Part shown: piece after piece, positions 36,346-44,149 of the stretch
How the letters are laid out: every line of letters starts with the position of its first letter
How positions within the stretch are numbered: position 1 is the stretch's first letter
Source of the DNA: Oceaniferula marina
GTDB taxonomy: Bacteria > Verrucomicrobiota > Verrucomicrobiia > Verrucomicrobiales > Akkermansiaceae
Direction: 5' to 3'
DNA length: 64,000 nucleotides
Assembly: GCF_013391475.1 (NCBI RefSeq)
Contig: NZ_JACBAZ010000002.1
Location: forward strand, 550,706-614,705
Made by a program: the position numbers and the translations under genes
The notes under the pieces: model-generated
The model's input: only the letters and a program-made list of their open reading frames with translations
Told to the model about the DNA's origin: nothing
The model's database searches: none

Positions 36346-36871
36346 GGGTGTCTGGATTCATCTTAATGACTTTTTGGGGAGCGCTCGACGGTTCGGTTTG
36401 CATCTTTTCGCGCAGTTGTTGTTTGCCTCTGGCGATCCGTGACATCACGGTTCCGATGGGGACATCGAGAATTTCAGCAATCTGTTTGTAGGAATGCTGT
36501 TGGAGGTAAAAGAGCGTCAGGGGAGCTCGGAAATTTTCTTCCAACTGGCTGAGCAAATGAATGGCGCGTTTGCCATCGAGGGTTCTTCCCTTGTCTTCTT
36601 CGTGGCTCGGCAGTTGGTATTCGATCTCGTCGATATCACTGTCGGTGAAGCGGGAGTTGCGGCGGCTCTGGGCAAGGTGTTCCCGGTACAAGGTTGTAAA
36701 CAGCCAGGTCTTTGCCTTGCTCCGGTCCTTGAGTTGGTGGCCTTTTTGGGCCCAGATACAGAACGTTTGCTGAACGAGGTCCGCCGCACCATCCGGATTC
36801 TTTGCCAGAGAGTAGGCAAAGCGGTAGAGCGCTTGGTAATGCGTATCAACTAATTGTTCAAATTCGGCCAT
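36329..36871 (-). CDS. ECF-type RNA polymerase sigma factor
   Basis: Region 2: FEQLVDTHYQALYRFAYSLAKNPDGAADLVQQTFCIW, then KAKTWLFTTLYREHL. Region 4: LLSQLEENFRAPLTLFYLQQHSYKQIAEILDVPIGTVMSRIARGKQQLRE. There is no region 1.1 or 3, hence group 4 (ECF). ATG 36871 starts at MAEFEQ; an upstream frame to 36913 exists. It directs transcription of an unknown regulon that probably includes its own operon. It overlaps the anti-sigma gene and follows a secreted protease gene by 70 bp. Confidence 0.93.
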   Translation of the reverse strand: MAEFEQLVDTHYQALYRFAYSLAKNPDGAADLVQQTFCIWAQKGHQLKDRSKAKTWLFTTLYREHLAQSRRNSRFTDSDIDEIEYQLPSHEEDKGRTLDGKRAIHLLSQLEENFRAPLTLFYLQQHSYKQIAEILDVPIGTVMSRIARGKQQLREKMQTEPSSAPQKVIKMNPDTLERHG

Positions 36872-36941
36872 GTTGTGGACATAGGATTCATCAACCCGGT
36901 GGTTTATTCCCAATAAATTATTCTCGCGTCATGCGTGGTGG

Positions 36942-37820
36942 TCACGACGGGTCTTTAATCAGGGCGCGAATCGATTGAACGGGCACGCAACTGCGGATCA
37001 CCATTTGCATTGGCCCCTTGGTGTCTTCTTTCTTTTTTGGTGGGTAATAAATGGTTCGGGTGCTGGCAACCATGCCCACGACATTACCTGTGGAGTCGAG
37101 GACCGGGCCACCGCTGGAGCCTTTGGCAAATTCGGCAGTCACGGCCATGCGCAGGGGTTTGTTTTTTTTCCGGCTCGGCATCAGGTAGTAGCGGGAAACC
37201 TGCCCCGCGGTGTAGGTGTAAAAATTGGAATCGGGGTGGGCGATGATGTGGATATCATTCCCCACCTCGGCATCCGGGCCCACAGGCAAGGGTTTGAAGT
37301 CTTTGCCTTCCACTCTGAAGATGGCGACATCGCTGGCTTTGTCAGCTGCGACGATCTCGGTGATGGGGGCGAAGCGGCCGTCCCGGGTGCGAATGCCGAA
37401 GCCGGCAACCGACTTCCCTTCGAAAACGTGGTAGTTGGTAACCATCAGGCCGTCCTCGCTGAGGACCCAACCGGTGGCGGCTCCGGATCCATGCCATTTG
37501 GTGCACTTCGAACATTTATAAACAGAGGCAACGGCAACCACGCTGTCGGCGCAATGGGTGTAGAGATTGTGCGGCTTGGTATTGGCGGGTTTGGGCAGTT
37601 TGAAGCTGCAGCTCTTACGGTCCAGTTGTTTGGCCAGTTCTTCCCCACTGGTGGTTTTTTTTGCATCGACGAGTTCACCTACTTTTTTGGCAAGTTCTTG
37701 TCGGATTTGCATATCGTCCACTGCCGGGACTGCCAGGCAGATGCCTATGGAGGATGCCAGGGCGCAGGTGAGGGCGCCTGCCCGGCTCATGCGTGTAAAA
37801 AATCGAGGTGTATCATTCAT
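36942..37820 (-). CDS. Secreted trypsin-like (S1C) serine protease without PDZ domain
   Basis: Signal peptide about 11-31 (GALTCALASSIGICLAVPA). The catalytic triad is visible: His131 in MVTNYHVFEG, Asp164 in KASDVAIF and Ser236 in AKGSSGGPV. A CxxC (Cys103, Cys106) just before the barrel and Cys71, Cys90 may form disulfides or bind metal. Single-domain DegP-like, with no PDZ at the C-terminus. It lies upstream of the ECF sigma/anti-sigma pair on the same strand and may be part of the same response. Whether it cleaves the anti-sigma factor is only a guess. Confidence 0.87.
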   Translation of the reverse strand: MNDTPRFFTRMSRAGALTCALASSIGICLAVPAVDDMQIRQELAKKVGELVDAKKTTSGEELAKQLDRKSCSFKLPKPANTKPHNLYTHCADSVVAVASVYKCSKCTKWHGSGAATGWVLSEDGLMVTNYHVFEGKSVAGFGIRTRDGRFAPITEIVAADKASDVAIFRVEGKDFKPLPVGPDAEVGNDIHIIAHPDSNFYTYTAGQVSRYYLMPSRKKNKPLRMAVTAEFAKGSSGGPVLDSTGNVVGMVASTRTIYYPPKKKEDTKGPMQMVIRSCVPVQSIRALIKDPS

Positions 37821-37983
37821 GCTGTGCTATCCCATGCCGTCTCGTCGTTGGGATGTAAATCATATTGTGATGCTGTTAGTGGATTCCTTGATGGATACGT
37901 CGTTCTGATGATGTTCGAAGGGGGGGTTGCCAAGTTCCGATGGATGCAGTACACAGTTGGTGGAGTCCATCGTCTATCCTTCT

Positions 37984-38307
37984 ATGCCCGCTAAAAAGAA
38001 AGCATCCAAACATCCGCTTACAGGAAAAGCACTGGTGAAGGAAGTGTGCCGCAGAATACGTGTGGCTCGCAGCTATTGGGATGCTCACAACAACCGAGCA
38101 TGCCGTGGGGAGCGAGAAAAAGCCCTCGCCTTGTATGAATCCTTGAGCCAAGAGCAGCGGGAGCAAGTTCCTCAGACGCTGCGGGTCTGGTTGCGCTATC
38201 GCAGCGAAAAATATTTTGGTGAACACCGGACCAAGCCGGGAACCCAGCGGAGGCGGAAAAAGAAAAACGGGGGAGGTTCACCACCGGGGGGGCGGGCCGG
38301 CGAGTGA
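37984..38307 (+). CDS. Small basic conserved protein of unknown function
   Basis: A 107-aa protein starting MPAKKKASKHPLTGKALVKE from ATG 37984. A central helical part (RIRVARSYWDAHNNRACRGEREKAL, LYESLSQEQREQVPQTLRVWLRYR) is flanked by Lys/Arg-rich tails (GTQRRRKKKNGGG). The charge suggests nucleic-acid or ribosome binding, but no domain is recognised. The stop overlaps a GTG in the frame of the next gene by 4 bp, so the two may be co-transcribed. Confidence 0.65.
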   Translation: MPAKKKASKHPLTGKALVKEVCRRIRVARSYWDAHNNRACRGEREKALALYESLSQEQREQVPQTLRVWLRYRSEKYFGEHRTKPGTQRRRKKKNGGGSPPGGRAGE

Positions 38308-38366
38308 ACGGCCTCGGGTGGCGTTTTTTGATTGTTATTGCCGACTGCTGCGTTTGGATAGCGGAC

Positions 38367-39413
38367 ATGAAACGGTGGAAGTTGGCAAGCGTAGTGATGT
38401 TCGGACTGATGAGCTTGGGCGTGTCCGAATGGACTCGGGCAAAAGAACAAGAAGTGCGAACATGGACGTCGACCAAAGGCTCGACGCTTGACGGCACCTT
38501 TGTCCGCTTGGTGAAGGATCAGGTCGAGATCCAACCCGAGATCGGCAAACGCTTGAAGGTGGATCTGAAACGCTTATCTCCCAAAGACAGGCAGCACGCA
38601 TTGGAGGCTCATTTTCAAACGGTGCACAGTGTGTTGGCGTACCGTGGTGCCAGAGTGGGAGGGGGACACTGGCAGGATGCACGGGTAACCGGTGATCGGC
38701 CGATGGCGATGTTTTCACTCGTCTCCGGATTCTCACTGGAGAGCAAACAGGCGCGGGCCCCACGTGGAGAAGCCGGCTTTTCCGCCGCTGATTGGCATGA
38801 AGAACTGGAGAAACTGGTGGATGCCGAACGTGACAAACCGGCTCAATGTTATCTCATGTTCGATCCGGTAGGCTTGTATAAGGCGGATGCCAAAGCGATG
38901 GCAGAGATTAATCATCAGATCAACAAGCACGAAATGTGGGCGAGAAAAGAAGGGGTGGACTTGATCATGATCGATCCGATTCGCCCCAATAAAGAGGTCA
39001 AGTATTACGAGAAAGGGATAAAAAAATCACGGGTTGGCGGCTTTACCGTGGAGGTGCCGGAAACCATTGAACATGTTCGGACGGTTGAAGATTGTCAGAA
39101 GTTGATGGACGAGTGGATCAAGAAGCATGAACGGCGGTGGAAGATGGTGCCCCTTCAGGCAATTCACCAAAAAGCGAGTCAACGAGCAGAGCTGCTCCCT
39201 TGTTTTGCTGGGCGCAATCAAGAGCTTCCCGACCAACTCTTGGATGCTGTTTTGTTTGCGAAGGTATTCAAGTTGCCGCCGCCGCTACAAGAATACAAAG
39301 CCTTCCAATCAAAAGGGAAACAGACGACCTCTGCAGACCCATTGCTTCAGCTGAGCGATGACCAGTTGTCCGCATTGAGCCGTATCATTGACGATGAGGT
39401 CAACGGCCCATGA
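38367..39413 (+). CDS. Secreted SHD1-domain protein of unknown function
   Basis: Signal peptide MKRWKLASVVMFGLMSLGVS. The SHD1-like domain is VRTWTSTKGSTLDGTFVRLVKDQVEI...VDLKRLSPKDRQHAL (about residues 28-75). SHD1 domains are frequent in PVC secreted proteins and form a small SH3-like fold. The rest (about 80-348) is alpha/beta with CYLMFDP and GVDLIMIDPIRPN, and is not recognised. ATG 38367 is preferred because it starts a signal peptide; a GTG at 38304 overlaps the previous gene. Downstream hairpin at 39475-39499. Confidence 0.8.
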   Translation: MKRWKLASVVMFGLMSLGVSEWTRAKEQEVRTWTSTKGSTLDGTFVRLVKDQVEIQPEIGKRLKVDLKRLSPKDRQHALEAHFQTVHSVLAYRGARVGGGHWQDARVTGDRPMAMFSLVSGFSLESKQARAPRGEAGFSAADWHEELEKLVDAERDKPAQCYLMFDPVGLYKADAKAMAEINHQINKHEMWARKEGVDLIMIDPIRPNKEVKYYEKGIKKSRVGGFTVEVPETIEHVRTVEDCQKLMDEWIKKHERRWKMVPLQAIHQKASQRAELLPCFAGRNQELPDQLLDAVLFAKVFKLPPPLQEYKAFQSKGKQTTSADPLLQLSDDQLSALSRIIDDEVNGP

Positions 39414-39474
39414 TCAGGGGAGAGGTTCGTGAAGGTAGGATGGAGAGGTCAAGCGCTGGCGAATCGGGCTGCCC

Positions 39475-39499
39475 CCCGCAGGCTCCGGGAGCCTGCGGG
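39475..39499. terminator. Perfect hairpin between convergent genes (possible terminator)
   Basis: CCCGCAGGCTC and GAGCCTGCGGG form an 11-bp perfect stem with a 3-nt CGG loop. No clear T-run follows on either strand. Its place between two convergent stop codons suggests termination in both directions, but this is tentative. Confidence 0.4.
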
Positions 39500-39514
39500 A
39501 CCAGATGATGCTTT

Positions 39515-40873
39515 TTAAACAAACTCCGCCGGAGGCTTGAAGCCATCGCGGTATTCACGTTTGAGTAAGCGCTTGTTCGGTGCGTCGTCTTTGAAACGGC
39601 ACGCCTTGGAGTCCCAGACGAGTTCCCGGTTCGGGTAGCGGGTTGCCTTGGTGGCAAGCAGTCCGGCTTCGGTGACGCCGGTTCCGATTTCAAGACGTCC
39701 GAGGAGTTCATTTTTGGCGCCGAAGCAGTTGTCGACCCACTCGTTCCAGTGCTTGCGTGGTGCAACCTTTGGCATCGGGAAGTCTTTGACGCGTTTGCCA
39801 TTCTGGAAGATTTGGAGGTCGCCATTGGCTCCGAGAACCAAGGTGCCGTTTTCGCAGACAAAGATGGTGCGGTTGGTTCCAAATCGTGACCCTAACGGGA
39901 TGCCGGTTTCGGCATTCGACGGGTGGATGTCGTTGTCGTTGTAATGGATGATGAAGTGGTCACCCTTGGTGAAGGCCGTTTTGTTATAGGTGATCCTGGA
40001 CTGGTTGTATGCCGAGTGGCCGATAGCCGTCGCTGGTTTGGGGGTGTCGGTTTGGACCGCAATCGGGCCTTCCAGGTCGAGTGCCAGATAGATGACATCG
40101 AGGAGGTGACAGCACCAGTCGGTCAATTGGCCTCCGCCAAACTCCCAGTAGGTCCGCCATTTTTTGTCGGCCAGGATGTTGTTGAATGGGACGTCGCCGG
40201 TGTAGCAGTGTTTCCAGAGATCCCATTTGATGTGAGACGGCACGGGCTGTCCGTCAGGGTATTTCTCCAGCCATGGTCCGTTGAAGTAGGTGTTTTTAGC
40301 AACTTTTCCAGTCCATGCCCATGCGGAAGTAACTTTGCCGAGAGCTCCTGAGCGGATGATGGCGATGGCTTGGTTACGCCCTGCTTTTTCAGACCGCTGG
40401 TTACCCATCTGGGTTGCCAGTCCGGGTTTGGCCGCGATGGCTTTTCTGAGCATGCGGACTTCGTCGAGCTGGTGAACGACGGGTTTTTGCAGGTAGAGGT
40501 GTTTATCCTGGGCGAGGGCGTGCAGTGCCATCACCGCGTGGGTGTGATCCGGAGTACAGACGAGGACGGCGTCGTAATCATCCATGTCTTTTTCGTAGGC
40601 TACCCGGCAATCGTTGTAGGTTTTAGCCTTGGGGAAGCCTTTGGCAACTTTGTCGAGGGTGCGTTGATTGACATCGCAGAGTCCGGCAATTTCCACCTTC
40701 GGGTGTTTGACCAAGGCATTGCGGTCCATGCCGCCGATGCCTCCGACACCGACCTGTAGGATGCGCAGTTTGCTGTTTTTGTTTGCCGAGGCTCCGAGTG
40801 AAGGAGTTAAACCACTGGCTGCTGCCAGTCCCATTGTGGCGAGAAATTTCCGCCTGTGTACATTGCGATCCAT
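39515..40873 (-). CDS. Tat-exported Gfo/Idh/MocA-family oxidoreductase
   Basis: Twin-arginine signal RRKFLATMGLAAASGLTPSL, then a Rossmann NAD(P) domain (RILQVGVGGIGGMDRNAL, VEIAGLCDV, DAVLVCTPDHTHAVMALHAL, KHLYLQKPVVHQLDEVRML). The C-terminal alpha/beta domain has WEFGGGQLTDWCCHLLDVIYLAL. The EKP Lys of the family is in YLQKP. Exported members such as glycosidases of GH109 type or bound-NAD sugar oxidoreductases carry tightly bound cofactor. Probably a sugar C-oxidation or glycoside-cleavage step. It follows the sulfatase and DUF1566 genes on the same strand. Confidence 0.92.
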   Translation of the reverse strand: MDRNVHRRKFLATMGLAAASGLTPSLGASANKNSKLRILQVGVGGIGGMDRNALVKHPKVEIAGLCDVNQRTLDKVAKGFPKAKTYNDCRVAYEKDMDDYDAVLVCTPDHTHAVMALHALAQDKHLYLQKPVVHQLDEVRMLRKAIAAKPGLATQMGNQRSEKAGRNQAIAIIRSGALGKVTSAWAWTGKVAKNTYFNGPWLEKYPDGQPVPSHIKWDLWKHCYTGDVPFNNILADKKWRTYWEFGGGQLTDWCCHLLDVIYLALDLEGPIAVQTDTPKPATAIGHSAYNQSRITYNKTAFTKGDHFIIHYNDNDIHPSNAETGIPLGSRFGTNRTIFVCENGTLVLGANGDLQIFQNGKRVKDFPMPKVAPRKHWNEWVDNCFGAKNELLGRLEIGTGVTEAGLLATKATRYPNRELVWDSKACRFKDDAPNKRLLKREYRDGFKPPAEFV

Positions 40874-40932
40874 AGTAGTAAGGATACGTCACCCGGAGTG
40901 GTATTTTTCTTTCACTTTTACGCCAGAACTTA

Positions 40933-42615
40933 TCATTTTTCGTCTTTAGGTGCTTTGTCTTCCTTTGCGTTGGTCCGACCTCTGCCAGTTGGTGCTGACG
41001 ACCATTCTTTTTCTGACAGCATGCCGTCGTTGTTTTGATCGATGAGATCGAAGCGTCGCGGAGGGCCGGTAAATTCTTTGCGTGAAACTGAACCATCGTT
41101 GTTGCTGTCCATGCTGGCGATACGATGGCCGGGGCCTTGAGGGCTTGAGTTTCCTTGTCTGCGGCCGGGGCGTTTTCTTACAGGTTCGGCTTTGGGGTCA
41201 TAATCCGGGTTTATTTGTGGAAGCTGTGCTTTGATGCGACTGAGGTATTGTTGCATACGTTGCTGTAACTCCCGGGCTTTGTCAGGGTGGCTTGTAGAGA
41301 GGTCGGATTGTTCGCCGATGTCTTTGCCCAAATGGTAAATGCTGATTTGTCCCGATTCGGTCGATTTGCCTGTTGCGTCCGCTTCGTAGTATTTGATGAT
41401 TTTGAAATCGCCCAGGATCATGGCGGATTGAGGTGATTGGGACGGGCCTCGACCGTAGTGCGGGAAGTGAAAGATCAATTCCTGATGCTTTCGCTGAAAG
41501 CTGGAGCGATCTGCCTGGCCAAAGAGCAAGGGGGTCAGGCTGGTGCCTTCGATTCCTTCGGGCAGAGTGGAAGTCAGTCCTGCCAGTTGGCAAATGGTTG
41601 GGAACAAGTCGTAGCCGATCACATTGGCGTTGCAAAAGCTATTGGCTTTGATGTTGGGTCCTTGGATGATCATGGGTGAGCGGATGCCTCCTTCCAGCAG
41701 GGAGCCTTTGCCTCCGGCCAATGGAGTGGGGGTTCCCCGGTGCTGACCTTTGCCGCTGCCTCCATTGTCCGACATAAAAATGACATAGGTGTGCTGGCGG
41801 ATGCCGAGTTTATTTAAGGCATCGAGGATCATGCCGACCCCGGTATCGAAATCTTTGGTCATCGCAGCGAACAAGGGGTCCGAGTGATATTGTCCTTTTT
41901 CTTTTTTTTCGAATTCGGCGATGCTTGAGGGTAGCGCCTTGCTTTCGGAATGCACGGCGTAGTGGGCCAGATGAAGATAGAAGGGGCGTTTGGCTGCCGC
42001 CTGTTTTTCCATAAATTGGGTCGCCCGCTCCGTGATGCCAAAAATGTCCTTTGGGTTGGGGGCCTCGTTGTTAGCGGGGCCCTGATTGCCGGTTGCTCCA
42101 TCGTGAACGGTAAAGCCATGTTGCCCCGGCCCTCCTCCGTTCAGGTGCCATTTGCCAAAATGGGCGGACACATAACCTCTGGTTTGGAGAACTTCAGCGA
42201 TGGTCTGCTCCTGTTCGCTGAACTCGCTGACATGGTTGGGTTGGATGAGCTTCTGCCATGGTTGAGCAGCCCTGTTGCCCCGTCCCGGCGTTGTCATATG
42301 CAGTTGTGCGGGTGATTTACCGGTGATCAAAGATGCCCGGCTGGGAGTGCACATGGGGGCTGGTGCATAGGCGTGTGAGAAACGCATGCCCTCGGCTGCC
42401 AGTTTTTCCAAGTGGGGTGTCTGGTAGTAGTCGCTTTTGGATGCCTGGATGGCCGGGTGAGCCATGAAGGATGTGCCATTCCAGGCCATGTCGTCTGCCA
42501 GGATAAAAACAAAGTTGGGTTTTTCCGTTTGCTGATCACTCGCTTGAGTGACCGGCAGCCAACTCATCGCCATGAGTAAGCAGCTTGTAAGTGTCAGGGT
42601 GTGAAATGGGTTCAT
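40933..42615 (-). CDS. Secreted sulfatase with C-terminal EF-hand pair
   Basis: Signal peptide to about VTQA. Metal site NFVFILADDMAWNG. The formylglycine motif is CTPSR at Cys89. Further S1 motifs are GKWHLNGGG, MSDNGGSGKG and GGIRSPMI. The C-terminal ~60 residues add two EF-hand loops (DSNNDGSVSRKEF, DQNNDGMLSEKEW) and a Gly/Arg tail, unusual for a sulfatase. It removes sulfate from a polysaccharide or glycoside; the substrate is unknown. The ATG overlaps the previous stop (ATGA, 4 bp), so it is translationally coupled to the DUF1566 gene. Confidence 0.93.
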   Translation of the reverse strand: MNPFHTLTLTSCLLMAMSWLPVTQASDQQTEKPNFVFILADDMAWNGTSFMAHPAIQASKSDYYQTPHLEKLAAEGMRFSHAYAPAPMCTPSRASLITGKSPAQLHMTTPGRGNRAAQPWQKLIQPNHVSEFSEQEQTIAEVLQTRGYVSAHFGKWHLNGGGPGQHGFTVHDGATGNQGPANNEAPNPKDIFGITERATQFMEKQAAAKRPFYLHLAHYAVHSESKALPSSIAEFEKKEKGQYHSDPLFAAMTKDFDTGVGMILDALNKLGIRQHTYVIFMSDNGGSGKGQHRGTPTPLAGGKGSLLEGGIRSPMIIQGPNIKANSFCNANVIGYDLFPTICQLAGLTSTLPEGIEGTSLTPLLFGQADRSSFQRKHQELIFHFPHYGRGPSQSPQSAMILGDFKIIKYYEADATGKSTESGQISIYHLGKDIGEQSDLSTSHPDKARELQQRMQQYLSRIKAQLPQINPDYDPKAEPVRKRPGRRQGNSSPQGPGHRIASMDSNNDGSVSRKEFTGPPRRFDLIDQNNDGMLSEKEWSSAPTGRGRTNAKEDKAPKDEK

Positions 42616-44075
42616 TGTGAGGATCTCCTTCCGGTAGGTGGGCCTGTTGGGGCTTCGCTCGGGCTGATGAAACCATCCCCGTCGAGGTCAAAATGACCGA
42701 AGCGGTTGCGGGGACCGTCAAATTCATCCGGTGAGACCTTGCCGTCGCTATTCTTATCCAGGCGGCGAATAAAGTCGGCACCTGAGCGAGCCGGTGCTTG
42801 TTTCGGGCGGCTCGTTCTTTTTTCGAGTGCGGGGCCGCTTGTCTCCACTTCAGCTGCGCCGCCGCGGACACACAGGACGTGATTGTTGATGCGGATGACG
42901 TCACCCTGGGGGCCTCGACCTTTGGGGAATTCTGCGGGGTCGCCAGATTTGGGGTCGCTTCGCTGACTGCCTGCACCGTGGACATCCATGAGCTCGTATG
43001 CGCCTTGCCGGTTTTTCATCCAGCCAAGCGATTCGCCAAAGGCAATGTAGTCGGCGGTATTCGCTCTGCGTGGACTGATGTGACTTGAACCGGACCAGAG
43101 AAAGGGATAATTCGCTTTGCCTCCTTCGTCTTTGATCACACTGAGTTGGAATAGTGGATGAATCGCTGGTGATTTACTGGTTTTTGGGGATCGGGTGTAA
43201 TCCACGATGCTTTGAAGTTCCTTGATGTTAGGAAGTCGCCAATCCGTTTTTCCTGCATAGGTTAGATTTTCAGACCATGCCAGTGCTTCTTGCCAATTCA
43301 GTTTACCGTCCTTGTTTCTTCCTGCTTTCAGTGCTCCGCTGTCGACGGCCATCCAGGTCAAGCCGCTTGCCTTGTCGGTGATCGTGCCGTCTTTATTATC
43401 GATGAATTTATTTTGGCCATAGGCTGGGTTGCCGCGCACCAGGAGAAAGCTGTAGCGGGCGACGCCTCGTCTTGATCGGTCGGCGGGGTATCCTTTGATG
43501 CGGCCATCGGCAAAGTTCACTCCGAACATAGTTCGTGCACCACGCATGGTGGTGCTGACATACAAGGTTTGGGTTCCGTATTGGGAGTCGATGATCCGTT
43601 CGCCCTTGGCGGGGGTTCCATATTGGAAATCGAATACCTCGGCATTGATAAAGGGTTTCAAGTGTTGGGTGTCACGGCCCATCGGGTCCGGGTCGGTTCC
43701 GGAAAATAAAATCAGTGAATACAGCTCCTTGATGGTGGGGATTCTCCAGTCGCTGTGGCCACCGGTGCGGCATTGCCTGGCGGCGTCGGCCGCTTCTTTG
43801 AGGCTTAACTTTTTTCCGGGGGATTGGATCCACATCAAACCGGTGACAAGATCGGAAACCGTTCCGTCCCCGTTGTCGCGATAGCTTGGCTGATTGCCCC
43901 GGTAACTGGCATCCTGGCCGAAATAATCATCGCCTGACTGAGGGGCACGGATTTCTTTTTGATCATCATAAAACCGGATTTGTCCGGTATCCACGATGGG
44001 GTAACTGAGTTTTTCTGCAGTTGCCGCCCCTGAAAGCAAGGCTGTGAGACAGGCCATGATGGTTCGTGTTCTCAT
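42612..44075 (-). CDS. Secreted DUF1566-repeat protein with C-terminal EF-hand pair
   Basis: Signal segment about 8-21 (MACLTALLSGAATA). Two DUF1566 (FGE-related, carbohydrate or lectin-like) modules: GDGTVSDLVTGLMWIQ...GGHSDWRIPTIKELYSLI and KDGTITDKASGLTWMAVD...TDWRLPNIKELQSIV, each ending in a Trp-Arg-(I/L)-Pro box. The C-terminus has EF-hands DKNSDGKVSPDEF and DLDGDGFISPSEA, close to the tail of the next protein. Probably surface or periplasmic and calcium binding. The start is within MRTRTIMACL (44075 or 44057). First gene of the minus-strand set 44075-39515. Confidence 0.85.
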   Translation of the reverse strand: MRTRTIMACLTALLSGAATAEKLSYPIVDTGQIRFYDDQKEIRAPQSGDDYFGQDASYRGNQPSYRDNGDGTVSDLVTGLMWIQSPGKKLSLKEAADAARQCRTGGHSDWRIPTIKELYSLILFSGTDPDPMGRDTQHLKPFINAEVFDFQYGTPAKGERIIDSQYGTQTLYVSTTMRGARTMFGVNFADGRIKGYPADRSRRGVARYSFLLVRGNPAYGQNKFIDNKDGTITDKASGLTWMAVDSGALKAGRNKDGKLNWQEALAWSENLTYAGKTDWRLPNIKELQSIVDYTRSPKTSKSPAIHPLFQLSVIKDEGGKANYPFLWSGSSHISPRRANTADYIAFGESLGWMKNRQGAYELMDVHGAGSQRSDPKSGDPAEFPKGRGPQGDVIRINNHVLCVRGGAAEVETSGPALEKRTSRPKQAPARSGADFIRRLDKNSDGKVSPDEFDGPRNRFGHFDLDGDGFISPSEAPTGPPTGRRSSQ

Positions 44076-44149
44076 TCTTACCATACAGGAACTAACGAGA
44101 TCTCGATCAAAAAGTTGCGCTTAAAATGATTCAGAGGCTGGGTTGTATT

